DNA of 36,478 nucleotides from Ruminococcaceae bacterium UBA1730 (GTDB lineage: Bacteria > Bacillota > Clostridia > Oscillospirales > Acutalibacteraceae), in contig DCII01000069.1 in NCBI GenBank assembly GCA_002315935.1, forward strand, positions 1 to 36,478, in the 5' to 3' direction. The number at the start of each line of letters is the position of its first letter. Within the stretch, counting starts at the first letter, position 1. Position numbers and translations under genes: made by a program. Below the pieces are notes generated by a model, which ran no database searches, was not told the DNA's origin, and saw only the letters and a list, made by a program, of their open reading frames with translations. Shown here piece by piece: positions 23,259-31,356 of this stretch.

Positions 23259-23327
23259 GATTTTTCGATTCTCTTTTTAAATAATTGTTAAATGTTTCAA
23301 AAAATAAAGAGTGATTCAATCGGATTT
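23241..23327. repeat. inverted pair flanking the region upstream of the GSIII promoter
   Basis: AAATCCGATT at 23241-23250 recurs as its exact reverse complement AATCGGATTT at 23318-23327, 11 bp if the outer C/G pair is counted. One half lies in the promoter spacer of GSIII, the other next to the stop of the upstream esterase gene. It could be a looped operator pair or a chance AT-rich match. No regulator is known for it here. Confidence 0.4.
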
Positions 23328-23334
23328 GTTGTTT

Positions 23335-24075
23335 TTATCGGAAATCGAAGCGTTTTCCGAGCCATGTCAGACAAAGATTGACCCATGTTGCGGTATCCTT
23401 GTTATACTCGTAATCTTCGTTTTTGGAATATACAACACGGTCACTCGTTGAAAATCCGTGGTAGCCCTTCTCATAGATGTGAACCTCAAACGGAACCTTG
23501 TGTTCATTGAGAGCAGCCATAAACTTTATGGAATTTTCAATCGGAACGCATCCGTCCTCGCAGGAAGCGAAGATAAAGGTTGCGGGAGTTTTTTCATCAA
23601 CCTTGTCTTCAAGTCCGGGCATCGGCTCTGCAAGAATTGCGTTCATTGAATCGAGAATGCAGGGATAGCCGAGAATGCAGGCGGCAGGACGAATTCTTCC
23701 CATAGTGCCGAGAGATGCACAAAGATGACCGCCGGCAGAAAAGCCGATTGCGGCAATTCTTGCGGTATCAACTCCCCATTCCTCCGCATTCTTATAGATA
23801 AGCTCAAGTGCTTCTTCCGCATCATTTAAGGGTTTAGGGAAGGTTGCTTTTCCTTTGCCTACTGAATATCCTAAAACGAATGCCGCATAGCCCTTGTTCA
23901 TGAAGGCAAGAGCAACCGGCTCCGCTTCACGGTCGGAGCACATAAAGTATCCGCCGCCGGGAATGACGAGAATTGCAGGTCTCTTTTCAAGATGCGGCAT
24001 TTCCTGCGAATAATCAGGAATATATGCGGTTAATGTTACATCTTCATTGGTTAAATCAAGAGTAAAAACCTTCAT
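23335..24075 (-). CDS. alpha/beta hydrolase, acetyl-esterase (BD-FAE)-like
   Basis: This is a cytoplasmic carboxylesterase-type hydrolase of 246 aa. Start ATG 24075 is preferred to the ATG two codons upstream, which touches the GAGGTG ribosome site. The oxyanion section is VIPGGGYFMCSDREAEPVA, related to the HGG motif. The nucleophile elbow is GFSAGGH. The acid is probably the Asp in FIFASCEDGCVPIENS, and the His is in YEKGYHGFS. This layout is shared by acetyl xylan/mannan esterases and BD-FAE enzymes that remove acetyl groups from sugars. It is last in the operon, 11 nt behind the alpha-mannosidase, so deacetylation of mannose-containing oligosaccharides is a sensible inference. Confidence 0.87.
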   Translation of the reverse strand: MKVFTLDLTNEDVTLTAYIPDYSQEMPHLEKRPAILVIPGGGYFMCSDREAEPVALAFMNKGYAAFVLGYSVGKGKATFPKPLNDAEEALELIYKNAEEWGVDTARIAAIGFSAGGHLCASLGTMGRIRPAACILGYPCILDSMNAILAEPMPGLEDKVDEKTPATFIFASCEDGCVPIENSIKFMAALNEHKVPFEVHIYEKGYHGFSTSDRVVYSKNEDYEYNKDTATWVNLCLTWLGKRFDFR

Positions 24076-24086
24076 ATCCATTCACC

Positions 24087-27000
24087 TCAATAACTGATTT
24101 TGAGAGTCTTGATTTCAAAAGGTCTGAACGAGAGTGCATCCGCCTTGAATTCCTCCTGAACCTCTTCAAGCATATTGGTGATTTCAACCTTCTTTGTACC
24201 ATCAAAGAGCTTAAGAGCACAGTTGGTGAAGGTTCCCTCCGCCTCATAAAGTCTTGCAATGAATGCCTTTTCGTTATCCTCGCACGGCTTGATTGCCTCA
24301 ACAATGATGTTGGATTCGGCAGGAACGATAAGCTGAGTTGCTTCAAATTCGCCCTTGCCTGTAACAACGGGAATATTCAGCTCATATGCAGGTCTGATAA
24401 CATTCTCTGCGTTGAATGAATCAACATGGGGAAGGAATGAATAAACAGTTCTGTGAAGACCGTGGTCACCTGTGAAATCGGGTCTTGTGCCGCCCTTATG
24501 GAGAGAAAGACGCATCTTTCCGCCCTCAACGCCGATAGCATACTTGCTGTCGTTGAGAATTGCAATGCCGTAACGGTTCTCGGAAAGGTCGGTATACTTA
24601 TGGTTGACAACCTCAAACTTTGATTTTTCAACTGAATCATTGCGTGTTGTGGGACGAAGAACATTACCATACTGAATTTCGAAGCGTGCAAAGTTGCTTC
24701 TGATGTCGGTGTCAAACGCCGCCTTAAGGAAGCGATGGTCATCCTGCCAATCCATGAGGGTGTCATATCTGACCTCTGCCGTGTCGGCAAAGAAGATAAC
24801 ATCCTGCTCAACGGTTGATTTCTTTGAAACCTTATATTTATTTCTGATGATTGCGGCAACTGCACCGACTGAAACGATTTCGGAGCTGATAAGCTCGGAG
24901 TGGTCTGCAAACTTGACTTCAAGGTCAGCATCAACATCCCAGTTATCCCAGTCAGAAGGAAGGTCTTCGGCTATTATAAGGGAGCCGAGAGCATAGCCTT
25001 CGCCGCAGAGCTGGCGGTTTATTCTCTTGTCAACGAATGATGAAATATAACCCTTTGCATCAAATTCAACCTCTGCGAACGGAGTTGAAACGCCCTTTGC
25101 ACTTGCCTTGATAACCGTTGAAGCATCAGCATTGCCCTTGACAAGATTAATCTTTACCGTTGAGAATGCCGGGACCTTGATTCCGCTGAGAATGAGAATA
25201 TTCTTGCCGTCAAGATTCTTATAGGTCTGCTGTTTGCAGTCTGCATCGGCAACATATCCCTCTTCAACCTCGAGGAAAATCGGGTCGCATCTGTCAAACG
25301 AAAGAGTGTTTGTGAGCGAAACAACATCGCCCTCGCCGGCAACAGCTTCGCCGATAAGCTTCTTTGCAGTTTCGATTACCCAACCTGTTTCCTTGAGAGA
25401 AAGCTTATGAGCCGAGGGAATGCAGGTACCGGGAAGAATATCATGGAACTGATTTATGAGAAGCTTTTCATAGAGCGGATGAGTTGCTTCGTCGGTTGCA
25501 ACCTTATTATTCTTAACTGCATTATTGACGGTAAGATATTCGAGGTCACGAAGAGCGAATTCCGCTTTTCTGTTGTTATGCTTGATATTATGCTGATTTG
25601 TGAGAGTGCCTCTGTGAAGCTCAAGATAAAGCTCTCCCGTATAGGTGCTCGGATTCTTTGCTTCACCCTCAAGCTTCTTCATGTAGTCGCCGACGAGCAT
25701 ATACTCCGACTTGCAGCAGCCGTTGAGGTCCTTAACTCTCCTTGAGGTTTCAACCATTTCAAACTGCGGTCCTCCGCCGCCGTCACCGTAGCCGTAGGAA
25801 ACAAGACGGCTGTTGGTTACGCTTCGTTCTCTGATTGAGCTATGCTCATTAACATCGCCGTAAACCATCTCGCAAAGGTCAGCAGGAGAGGGCCAGCAAT
25901 GAGTTTTGTTGAAATGAGTGAACACCCTTGTGCCGTCAATTCCCTGCCAGTAGAAGGTGTCATACGGGAACTTATTGGTATCGTTCCAGTCAATTTTGGT
26001 TGTGAGGAAATAATCAACTGCACAGCCCTTCATAATCTGCGGAATAGCCGCACTGTAGCCGAAGGTGTCGGGAAGCCAGAAGCAGTTTGATGTGAAATTA
26101 AAATGCTTTCTTGTAAATCTCTGACCCCAGAGGAACTGACGAACCATTGATTCGCCCGAAGTGATATTGCAGTCACATTCAACCCATACGCCGCCGTTAG
26201 GTTCATATCTGCCCTCGGCAACCTTTTCTTTTATTCTCTCAAAAAGCTCGGGATAATGCTCAAGAAGCATATTCGAATGGCAGGCAGAGCTCTGAACGAA
26301 CTTATATTCCTCATACTGCTCCATAAGAGAAAGCTGATTTGAATATGTTCTTGCACATTTCTTGATGGTTTCGGGAACAGGCCAAAGCCATGCAGTATCC
26401 ATATGAGAATGGCCGATAAGAGCGGTAAACGGAGCATCCGCACCCGTCTTCACCGCAAGCACTTCCTTGAGGAAGGGATGAGCTTCCTTGAGGCAGGCTC
26501 TGAAGGTTTCTTCATCGGTATCGTCATAGGAATAGAGAACTCTCTTATGAACTTCATAAAGAGCGTTGATAAGCTCGCCCTTTCTGAATGACGAATCGGG
26601 CAGACTTCTCGTAAGCTCGTTGACTACACGCAGGTCAAAATAGAATTCCTGCATAAGATAATCCTTGATGCAGATGTCAATTCCGTCAAAGCGGAAATCA
26701 TAATCAAGAAGAGGATCGTCCGAAAGAGGAGCACATCCCTTATATGAATGACCTGCATAGGTTTCAAGAGCAATTTCGATTTTCTCCCCTGCCTTTGCAT
26801 TCTTTTTGAGAAGGTCGCAATAATGGTTGCCGTGACCCGTGAAAACTATTTTAGTCGCAAAAGTGCCGAAGGGCTTTCCGTTGACCCAGAGAAGGGATTC
26901 ATATCCCTGCGTATGAGGCATAACGAAAATATCCTTGCCGTCAAATTCGGCAGGAACCGTATATTCTGCCTTGAACCAGCAGAACGAGCTTTCCTCTCCC

Positions 27001-27185
27001 CATTTATATCCATCGGGAGCGGGAGCAAATTTTGATTCTTCGGGGATAGCATAAAGTCTGTCTGTTGTTTCGTATGCTCTTGCATTTTCGGCTCTGCCGA
27101 TTTTTTTGAAGATATGAGGCTCAATAATTGATTCAAATCTTTCAAGCTTCTTGAGCATACGGTCAATCTGTTTGTCAGTAAGCAT
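24087..27185 (-). CDS. alpha-mannosidase, glycoside hydrolase family 38
   Basis: This is a zinc-dependent retaining alpha-mannosidase of 1032 aa, no signal peptide, so cytoplasmic. The order is an N-terminal beta domain (about 1-245), the GH38 catalytic barrel (about 250-510) starting GHSHMDTAWLWP with metal ligands His261 and Asp263, and the nucleophile Asp373 in CFWLPDTFGYS. A middle three-helix domain contains FHDILPGTCIPSAH, followed by the large C-terminal beta domains. The length matches bacterial and fungal class II enzymes. It would cleave imported alpha-mannosides, for example from N-glycans. AAAGGA lies eight bases before the ATG. It is followed closely by an esterase gene and preceded by a small Fe-S protein gene in one operon. 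Confidence 0.95.
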   Translation of the reverse strand: MLTDKQIDRMLKKLERFESIIEPHIFKKIGRAENARAYETTDRLYAIPEESKFAPAPDGYKWGEESSFCWFKAEYTVPAEFDGKDIFVMPHTQGYESLLWVNGKPFGTFATKIVFTGHGNHYCDLLKKNAKAGEKIEIALETYAGHSYKGCAPLSDDPLLDYDFRFDGIDICIKDYLMQEFYFDLRVVNELTRSLPDSSFRKGELINALYEVHKRVLYSYDDTDEETFRACLKEAHPFLKEVLAVKTGADAPFTALIGHSHMDTAWLWPVPETIKKCARTYSNQLSLMEQYEEYKFVQSSACHSNMLLEHYPELFERIKEKVAEGRYEPNGGVWVECDCNITSGESMVRQFLWGQRFTRKHFNFTSNCFWLPDTFGYSAAIPQIMKGCAVDYFLTTKIDWNDTNKFPYDTFYWQGIDGTRVFTHFNKTHCWPSPADLCEMVYGDVNEHSSIRERSVTNSRLVSYGYGDGGGGPQFEMVETSRRVKDLNGCCKSEYMLVGDYMKKLEGEAKNPSTYTGELYLELHRGTLTNQHNIKHNNRKAEFALRDLEYLTVNNAVKNNKVATDEATHPLYEKLLINQFHDILPGTCIPSAHKLSLKETGWVIETAKKLIGEAVAGEGDVVSLTNTLSFDRCDPIFLEVEEGYVADADCKQQTYKNLDGKNILILSGIKVPAFSTVKINLVKGNADASTVIKASAKGVSTPFAEVEFDAKGYISSFVDKRINRQLCGEGYALGSLIIAEDLPSDWDNWDVDADLEVKFADHSELISSEIVSVGAVAAIIRNKYKVSKKSTVEQDVIFFADTAEVRYDTLMDWQDDHRFLKAAFDTDIRSNFARFEIQYGNVLRPTTRNDSVEKSKFEVVNHKYTDLSENRYGIAILNDSKYAIGVEGGKMRLSLHKGGTRPDFTGDHGLHRTVYSFLPHVDSFNAENVIRPAYELNIPVVTGKGEFEATQLIVPAESNIIVEAIKPCEDNEKAFIARLYEAEGTFTNCALKLFDGTKKVEITNMLEEVQEEFKADALSFRPFEIKTLKISY

Positions 27186-27205
27186 CTGATTTATCCTTTC
27201 GATTT

Positions 27206-27865
27206 TTATAATCTATTTTTCGGGCAGACACGCATACATATTCCGCAGACTGCGCCCCTGCCTATTTTCTGAAATTTATTTTTCATATATTCGCTGCATA
27301 AAGACGGGTCAAAGATTTCGTCTCTGTCAATTCCGGGCTTCCACATTGCACCTTTGATTGCGTGCGAAGGGCAGGCATTGACGCAGATGTTGCATCCGTC
27401 ACAGAAATTGACAATTTCTCTTTCCTCTTTTTCAAGCGGACAATCCGTAAAAAGAGTGCCCAAACGAACCGCACTGCCGAATTCGCCGTGCATGAAAAGC
27501 GAATTCTTGCCGACTGTTCCGAGACCTGCAAGGCACGCCGCTTTCTTATGGGAATATCTTCCCTCGTAATTCCAGCCGTCTTTGTTTATACTTTGCGATG
27601 CCGCAACGGTGATATACTTATAGCCTTTCTTCTGGAGAAACAATCCTGCCTGCAACAGCAAAGAATCAATAAAGGCATTCACCGAGCGGTAATGGTTGAA
27701 ATAAGTATGTGTCGGAGCATCGTTTATTTCAGCAACAATTGCCTGAGAAAGTCTGACAACAATGCTAACACCGTATTTCATTACGCCGTCATCAGCCGAA
27801 AAAAAGCCGACATCCGATGCACCTTTTTCAAGAAGGAATTCCTTCAATTCGCTCTGAATGCTCAT
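27206..27865 (-). CDS. short QueG-like double 4Fe-4S protein
   Basis: This protein is related to the epoxyqueuosine reductase (QueG) core but has only 219 aa against about 380 in QueG. The N-terminal half shows the QueG-type section SHKKAACLAGLGTVGKNSLF and the strand GSAVRLGTLFTDCPL. The C-terminal half carries two cluster motifs, CDGCNICVNACP and CGICMRVCP, plus the extra Cys in DPSLCSEY. No HEAT repeat tail is present. Such short forms are frequent in Clostridia and their substrate is unknown; true QueG function is not supported. Its ATG overlaps the prmA stop (ATGA), so translation is coupled to prmA. Confidence 0.82.
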   Translation of the reverse strand: MSIQSELKEFLLEKGASDVGFFSADDGVMKYGVSIVVRLSQAIVAEINDAPTHTYFNHYRSVNAFIDSLLLQAGLFLQKKGYKYITVAASQSINKDGWNYEGRYSHKKAACLAGLGTVGKNSLFMHGEFGSAVRLGTLFTDCPLEKEEREIVNFCDGCNICVNACPSHAIKGAMWKPGIDRDEIFDPSLCSEYMKNKFQKIGRGAVCGICMRVCPKNRL

Positions 27866-28788
27866 TTTGCCCTTGCCTCAAAGCAGAGCCATCCGCCGCT
27901 TTCATGTCGTGCGATAACCTCAATTCCGTTTTCTTCAAACGCATTGAGCACATCCTGCTCTCTCGGCTCGATGATTCCGGATGTGATAAAAATTCCGTTC
28001 GGTGCAAGATAATTTTTAACATCCTTGCAGAGAATCATGATAATATCAGCAACAATATTTGCGGCGATTATATCAAACTGACCGCTGACCTTATCGGTAA
28101 GCGAGCCTTGCAGAACGGTATAAACCGATTCATCAAAGCCGTTTGTGAGTCCGTTTTCCTTGGCGGTTTTGACTGCGAGAGCATCAATATCAACGCCCGT
28201 TGCACTGTCAACTCCCAAAAGAAGACCTGCAACCGAAAGAATGCCGCTTCCACAGCCTACATCAAGCATTTTCTTGCCTTTAACAGCATATTTTTCAATG
28301 CTTTCAAGGCAGAGTCTTGTTGTGTCGTGAGTACCGGAGCCAAACGCAAGACCGGGTTCAAGATGAAGCACCGCTCTGTTGCCCGCTTCGTATTCCTGCT
28401 CCCAGATGGGATGAATGAGAAGCCTTTCGCCTATGGGCATCGGTTTAAAATACTTTTTCCAGTTATTCTCCCAATCGGCATTCTTGCAGAGGTTTTCGTC
28501 TATCTCAAAAGCGATATTCTCAGCTCTGAATCTGTCTGAAAGGAATGAAACCGCTTCCGCAGGGTTTTCTTCGGGAGAAATATATATATGTACTATACCC
28601 TTTGTTCTGTCCTTTGCAAGAAGGTCCTCGTCAATAAGGTCAATTCTTGCAATCTCCCATGCCTCCTGCTCAAGAGTTCTGTAATCCTCGATATAAATAC
28701 CATAAGGAACCACCATCTGTGCAATGTCACCTGCACGGTCAACATCATCCGCATTGACGGTGATTTTTATTTCGGTCCAATCTGCCAT
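27862..28788 (-). CDS. prmA: ribosomal protein L11 methyltransferase
   Basis: This SAM-dependent enzyme trimethylates ribosomal protein L11; 308 aa. The N-terminal L11-recognition domain (about 1-110) contains PYGIYIEDY. The linker carries the PrmA-typical LEPGLAFGSGTHDTT at 143-157. The class I Rossmann part has motif I DVGCGSGIL at 176-184 and the catalytic-site NIVADI near 246. GAGGTG precedes the ATG at 28788. It is co-directional with the DUF2804 gene upstream (18-nt gap) and overlaps the next gene. PrmA sharing a transcript with glycan genes is unusual. Confidence 0.95.
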   Translation of the reverse strand: MADWTEIKITVNADDVDRAGDIAQMVVPYGIYIEDYRTLEQEAWEIARIDLIDEDLLAKDRTKGIVHIYISPEENPAEAVSFLSDRFRAENIAFEIDENLCKNADWENNWKKYFKPMPIGERLLIHPIWEQEYEAGNRAVLHLEPGLAFGSGTHDTTRLCLESIEKYAVKGKKMLDVGCGSGILSVAGLLLGVDSATGVDIDALAVKTAKENGLTNGFDESVYTVLQGSLTDKVSGQFDIIAANIVADIIMILCKDVKNYLAPNGIFITSGIIEPREQDVLNAFEENGIEVIARHESGGWLCFEARAK

Positions 28789-28806
28789 TTTACACCTCGT
28801 GAAAAA

Positions 28807-29835
28807 TCAATATTTATTATGAACATCTTCCGCAAAGCAAAGCATATCCTTGATAACAACTTCCGTTCCGTCATCAAGAATTGCTTTTCCGCTGAGTCTG
28901 CCGAAGACCTGATGCTGGTCTGAAACTATAAATTTGACATCCAGCTTTGCCGCTCTGTCAATAATGGGAACAAATTCCATCTCAAATCTGCCGTCACTTG
29001 AGGTGAAGGTCCACGGGTCGGTATATCCGCTCGATGGAATATTGAAGGTAATATCATCAAGCTTATGGCACTTGCCGTCATAGAAAAGAATATTTTCGCT
29101 CGCCGCCTTCGTGTCGCCGAAGCCGTAGCCGATATTGAAGCCGAATGCGTGGCCGTCAACATCCATATTGCCCGAGCCCCAATACCATGTGTTATCGTAA
29201 GTCCAGACACCTCTGCCCCAGTCAAGCGTTCCGAAGTCGGTTGCAGGGTCAAATTCATATTCCTTGCCGTCAAAGGTTGCCTTTCCGCTTGCTCTCATGC
29301 AGTTGATTTTCTGATTGTAGTAAAAAGCTGTTTCCTTCTCTTTCCATGGAGTTGCGATAACCATTGTATCCATTTCAGGCTGAGCAAGGGTTATATCGCA
29401 GGAGAAGGTTTTGCCTTCGTGGAATTTTTTGAAATTGCAGATAAGGCGGCGTTTGCCTTCCGAAACTCTGAATTCCATATCAACACGCTTATCGTGATAA
29501 ACGGTGTTACCCTTTTCACTCGTTGACGGGAGCTTGAATTTGCCCATCGGGAAAGCATTCAAAATTGTTTCCGTATGCTCCCATGGAATGGAGAAATCAA
29601 GAAGAGTTGCCGACTGAAGACCAATATATCCATCATCCGAAATGGTGAGAGCAACGCCAAAATTATTCTTTTCGGAAATAATCAGATAATAGTCCCACTC
29701 CTTGATTCTGAACTTCGGAGCTTTGATTGCATTGCGGTCATAGACCTGAACAAGCTTCTTCGACCAACCCGGTTCTTTAAGAGTGCCGTCGGGATTAAGG
29801 AGAGGCTGAACCTTTGTTACTTCGTGGTTTCTCAT
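28807..29835 (-). CDS. DUF2804-domain protein
   Basis: This is a conserved protein of unknown biochemical role, 342 aa from ATG 29835, with AGGAGG upstream; an in-frame start six codons earlier lies before the ribosome site. It matches DUF2804 over its length. Recognisable stretches are QPLLNPDGTLKEPGWSKK, KEWDYYLI, ATDFGTLDWGRGVWTYDNTWY, and FGFNIGYGFGD. It is rich in beta strands and aromatic residues and has no signal peptide or membrane segment. The Trp/Tyr-rich centre suggests a lipid- or sugar-binding beta barrel, which is inference. Second gene of the yhaM-prmA-GH38 operon. Confidence 0.88.
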   Translation of the reverse strand: MRNHEVTKVQPLLNPDGTLKEPGWSKKLVQVYDRNAIKAPKFRIKEWDYYLIISEKNNFGVALTISDDGYIGLQSATLLDFSIPWEHTETILNAFPMGKFKLPSTSEKGNTVYHDKRVDMEFRVSEGKRRLICNFKKFHEGKTFSCDITLAQPEMDTMVIATPWKEKETAFYYNQKINCMRASGKATFDGKEYEFDPATDFGTLDWGRGVWTYDNTWYWGSGNMDVDGHAFGFNIGYGFGDTKAASENILFYDGKCHKLDDITFNIPSSGYTDPWTFTSSDGRFEMEFVPIIDRAAKLDVKFIVSDQHQVFGRLSGKAILDDGTEVVIKDMLCFAEDVHNKY

Positions 29836-29852
29836 ATATATTCCTCCTATCA

Positions 29853-30821
29853 TTAAAGAAGGTCAATCTGACCGTCTTTTTCTTTGCCGTGATTATAGAG
29901 ATTTCTGTTTTCGAGAGCCCACTGTCTCGGAGTGAACTGTCCCTTTTCAACAGCATTGACTGCGTGGCTCATTTCAAAAAGTCTTGCATCAAGAAGGTCA
30001 AGCTCCGAAAGAAGCTCAGCTTCAATGAACATCGGAAGCTTCGCCGCTCCGAATTCGGGAGTTCCGTGGTGAGAAATGAGCATATGCTCAACAAGAGTGA
30101 GTGTTTCTTCGCTTATGCCGTTTTCTCTGCCGATTCTGTCTATGTTTATTGCACCCATAACAAGGTGACCTAAAAGGTTTCCTCTGACGGTGTATTCACC
30201 TGCTATGCCCGTTTCGGCTGAATCAATTTCTTCAATCTTTGCAATATCATGGAGAATTGCTCCTGCACACAGAAGGTCATAATTGACATAGCCGTAAATC
30301 TTACACACTCCCTGTGCAAGACGGATAATGGAAAGCGTGTGCATAAGAAGTCCGCTTCTGATTGCGTGATGAAGATTCTTTGCCGCAGGCCAGTAAAGAA
30401 GCCTTTCTTTGTATTCCCCGATTGCTTTGCTGACAAGAAGTTTAAGCTCGTTATCCGAAAATCCGTCAACAACCTTGAGGATTTCCGCAAGCATAACCTC
30501 GCCCGAAAGGCAGGCTGACGGAACAAAATCTTCTATTCTTACGCCGTCCTCGGGAAGCACCTTTCTGATTCGTTCAACCCTGAACTGAACGGTATCGTTG
30601 AACGGAACAAAGCTGCCTCTGACCTTGACAAAATCAAAGTTATGATATTCGTTTGTGGGCGATTCCTTATAATCCCAGAATTTGCCGTTTATTTCGCCGT
30701 CATTGTCAGCAAGGGTGAGGTCAAGATACGGAATACCCTTCGCCGTAAGCTTTTTTTCAACTGTTTTGATAAGGCAGAAGCCCTCATGAGAAGTGCCGTT
30801 TCCGACCTGATTGAAATTCAT
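29853..30821 (-). CDS. yhaM: YhaM-family 3'-5' exoribonuclease (OB + HD)
   Basis: This RNA/DNA 3'-5' exonuclease is of the YhaM/CBF1 type, 322 aa, close to the 314 aa of the Bacillus protein. The N-terminal OB-fold (about 10-90) has LDLTLADNDGEINGKFWD. The metal-binding HD domain has H161 in LLMHT, His191-Asp192 in AILHDIAKIEEI, and further His in LISHHGTPEFGA. In Bacillus YhaM trims RNA 3' ends. GGAGG precedes the ATG at 30821. It is the first gene of a six-gene operon with its own promoter. Confidence 0.92.
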   Translation of the reverse strand: MNFNQVGNGTSHEGFCLIKTVEKKLTAKGIPYLDLTLADNDGEINGKFWDYKESPTNEYHNFDFVKVRGSFVPFNDTVQFRVERIRKVLPEDGVRIEDFVPSACLSGEVMLAEILKVVDGFSDNELKLLVSKAIGEYKERLLYWPAAKNLHHAIRSGLLMHTLSIIRLAQGVCKIYGYVNYDLLCAGAILHDIAKIEEIDSAETGIAGEYTVRGNLLGHLVMGAINIDRIGRENGISEETLTLVEHMLISHHGTPEFGAAKLPMFIEAELLSELDLLDARLFEMSHAVNAVEKGQFTPRQWALENRNLYNHGKEKDGQIDLL

Positions 30822-30850
30822 AAAGCATCCTCCTGTGGATATATATTGCT

Positions 30851-30879
30851 ATTGTAACATAAAATATATAGAAATACAA
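30851..30879 (-). promoter_or_regulatory. promoter of the yhaM-GH38-esterase operon
   Basis: On the - strand TTGTAT (30874-30879), 17-bp spacer and TACAAT (30851-30856) preceded by TG two bases away. The 63-bp repeat array begins only 5 bp upstream of the -35 box. Confidence 0.72.
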
Positions 30880-30883
30880 ATAC

Positions 30884-30982
30884 TTTTTTAGGGAAACGCT
30901 GATTAAATTTTTTAGGGAAACGCTGATTAAATCGGCAAATCGGCAAGCAAGATTTTCGAGTATGTTTTCAGCGTTTCCCTAA
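30884..30982. repeat. 63-bp TA-bounded inverted-repeat element, copy 2 with nested duplications
   Basis: The element proper is 30912-30982. It has perfect 15-bp inverted ends (30912-30926 and 30968-30982), TTAGGGAAACGCTGA and its reverse complement, each bearing a terminal TA. Inside, an 8-bp unit AAATCGGC is present twice in tandem (30929-30944), making it 71 instead of 63 bp. In front, the left end is repeated: 24 bp at 30884-30907 are identical to 30908-30931. It lies in the gap between the yhaM promoter and the terminator of the 96-aa gene. Confidence 0.9.
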
Positions 30983-31003
30983 TGTATGGGTAAGAAAGTG
31001 CAA

Positions 31004-31028
31004 CAAAAGGGACTGCCGAAGCAGTCCC
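31004..31028 (-). terminator. intrinsic terminator of the ireB operon
   Basis: A perfect 8-bp stem GGGACTGC/GCAGTCCC (31009-31016 with 31021-31028) is closed on the - strand by a stable TTCG tetraloop and followed by TTTT. It lies 8 bp behind the stop of the 96-aa gene. Confidence 0.92.
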
Positions 31029-31035
31029 CTATCTG

Positions 31036-31326
31036 TTATGCGGTTTTTTTGAGCTCTCTTTCAAGCCAGATAACGCCGATGTCTATTGCATTATAGAGAC
31101 CCTTACGCTCCGCCTTCTTGAGAATTTTTTCTTTTGTTCTGACATTGGGGTCAGTATTAACAAGCTGAACAATAACTCTGTCTGCAACTTCAACGCCGTT
31201 AAGCTCTCTCGTGCTCATAACCTGAAGAATAACAACATAAGCTTCGTTCATATATCCGTAGTAAAGGGTGTTACCCTGTCTGACAAGGGGTCTGCCTTTA
31301 TACATGAGGATGTCGTTCTTGGCCAT
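31036..31326 (-). CDS. conserved 96-aa protein of unknown function downstream of ireB
   Basis: I do not recognise a named family. It is 96 aa from ATG 31326, with AGGAG eight bases upstream; a GTG three codons before falls in the ribosome site. It begins MAKNDILMYKGRPLVRQGNT and continues with YYGYMNEAYVVILQVMST. Predicted strands dominate the first 60 residues, then a basic helical tail follows (KEKILKKAERKGLYNAIDIG). No signal peptide, cysteines or membrane segments. It follows ireB by 30 nt and ends at a strong terminator, so the pair forms a two-gene operon. In Bacillus the ireB relative is followed by the ruvX relative and a DUF1292 gene instead; this protein resembles neither. Confidence 0.82.
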   Translation of the reverse strand: MAKNDILMYKGRPLVRQGNTLYYGYMNEAYVVILQVMSTRELNGVEVADRVIVQLVNTDPNVRTKEKILKKAERKGLYNAIDIGVIWLERELKKTA

Positions 31327-31356
31327 TGTGTCCACTCCTTTTCGTACCTGCCAAAA

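Noticed and set aside
27206..27865. Calling the Fe-S protein QueG
   Set aside because: It is far shorter than QueG and lacks the C-terminal HEAT part, so only a family-level relation is supported.
27817..28539. 240-aa open frame on the + strand opposite prmA
   Set aside because: It is antisense to a clear prmA, has no ribosome site or recognisable motif, and its composition is that of a shadow frame.
30884..30982. Repeated 24-bp units as a CRISPR remnant
   Set aside because: The two 24-bp units are directly adjacent without a spacer and belong to the inverted-repeat element found elsewhere in the window.
31036..31326. Naming the 96-aa protein as DUF1292 because that family neighbours ireB in other Firmicutes
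   Set aside because: The sequence lacks the acidic, glycine-containing beta pattern of DUF1292; neighbourhood alone is not enough.
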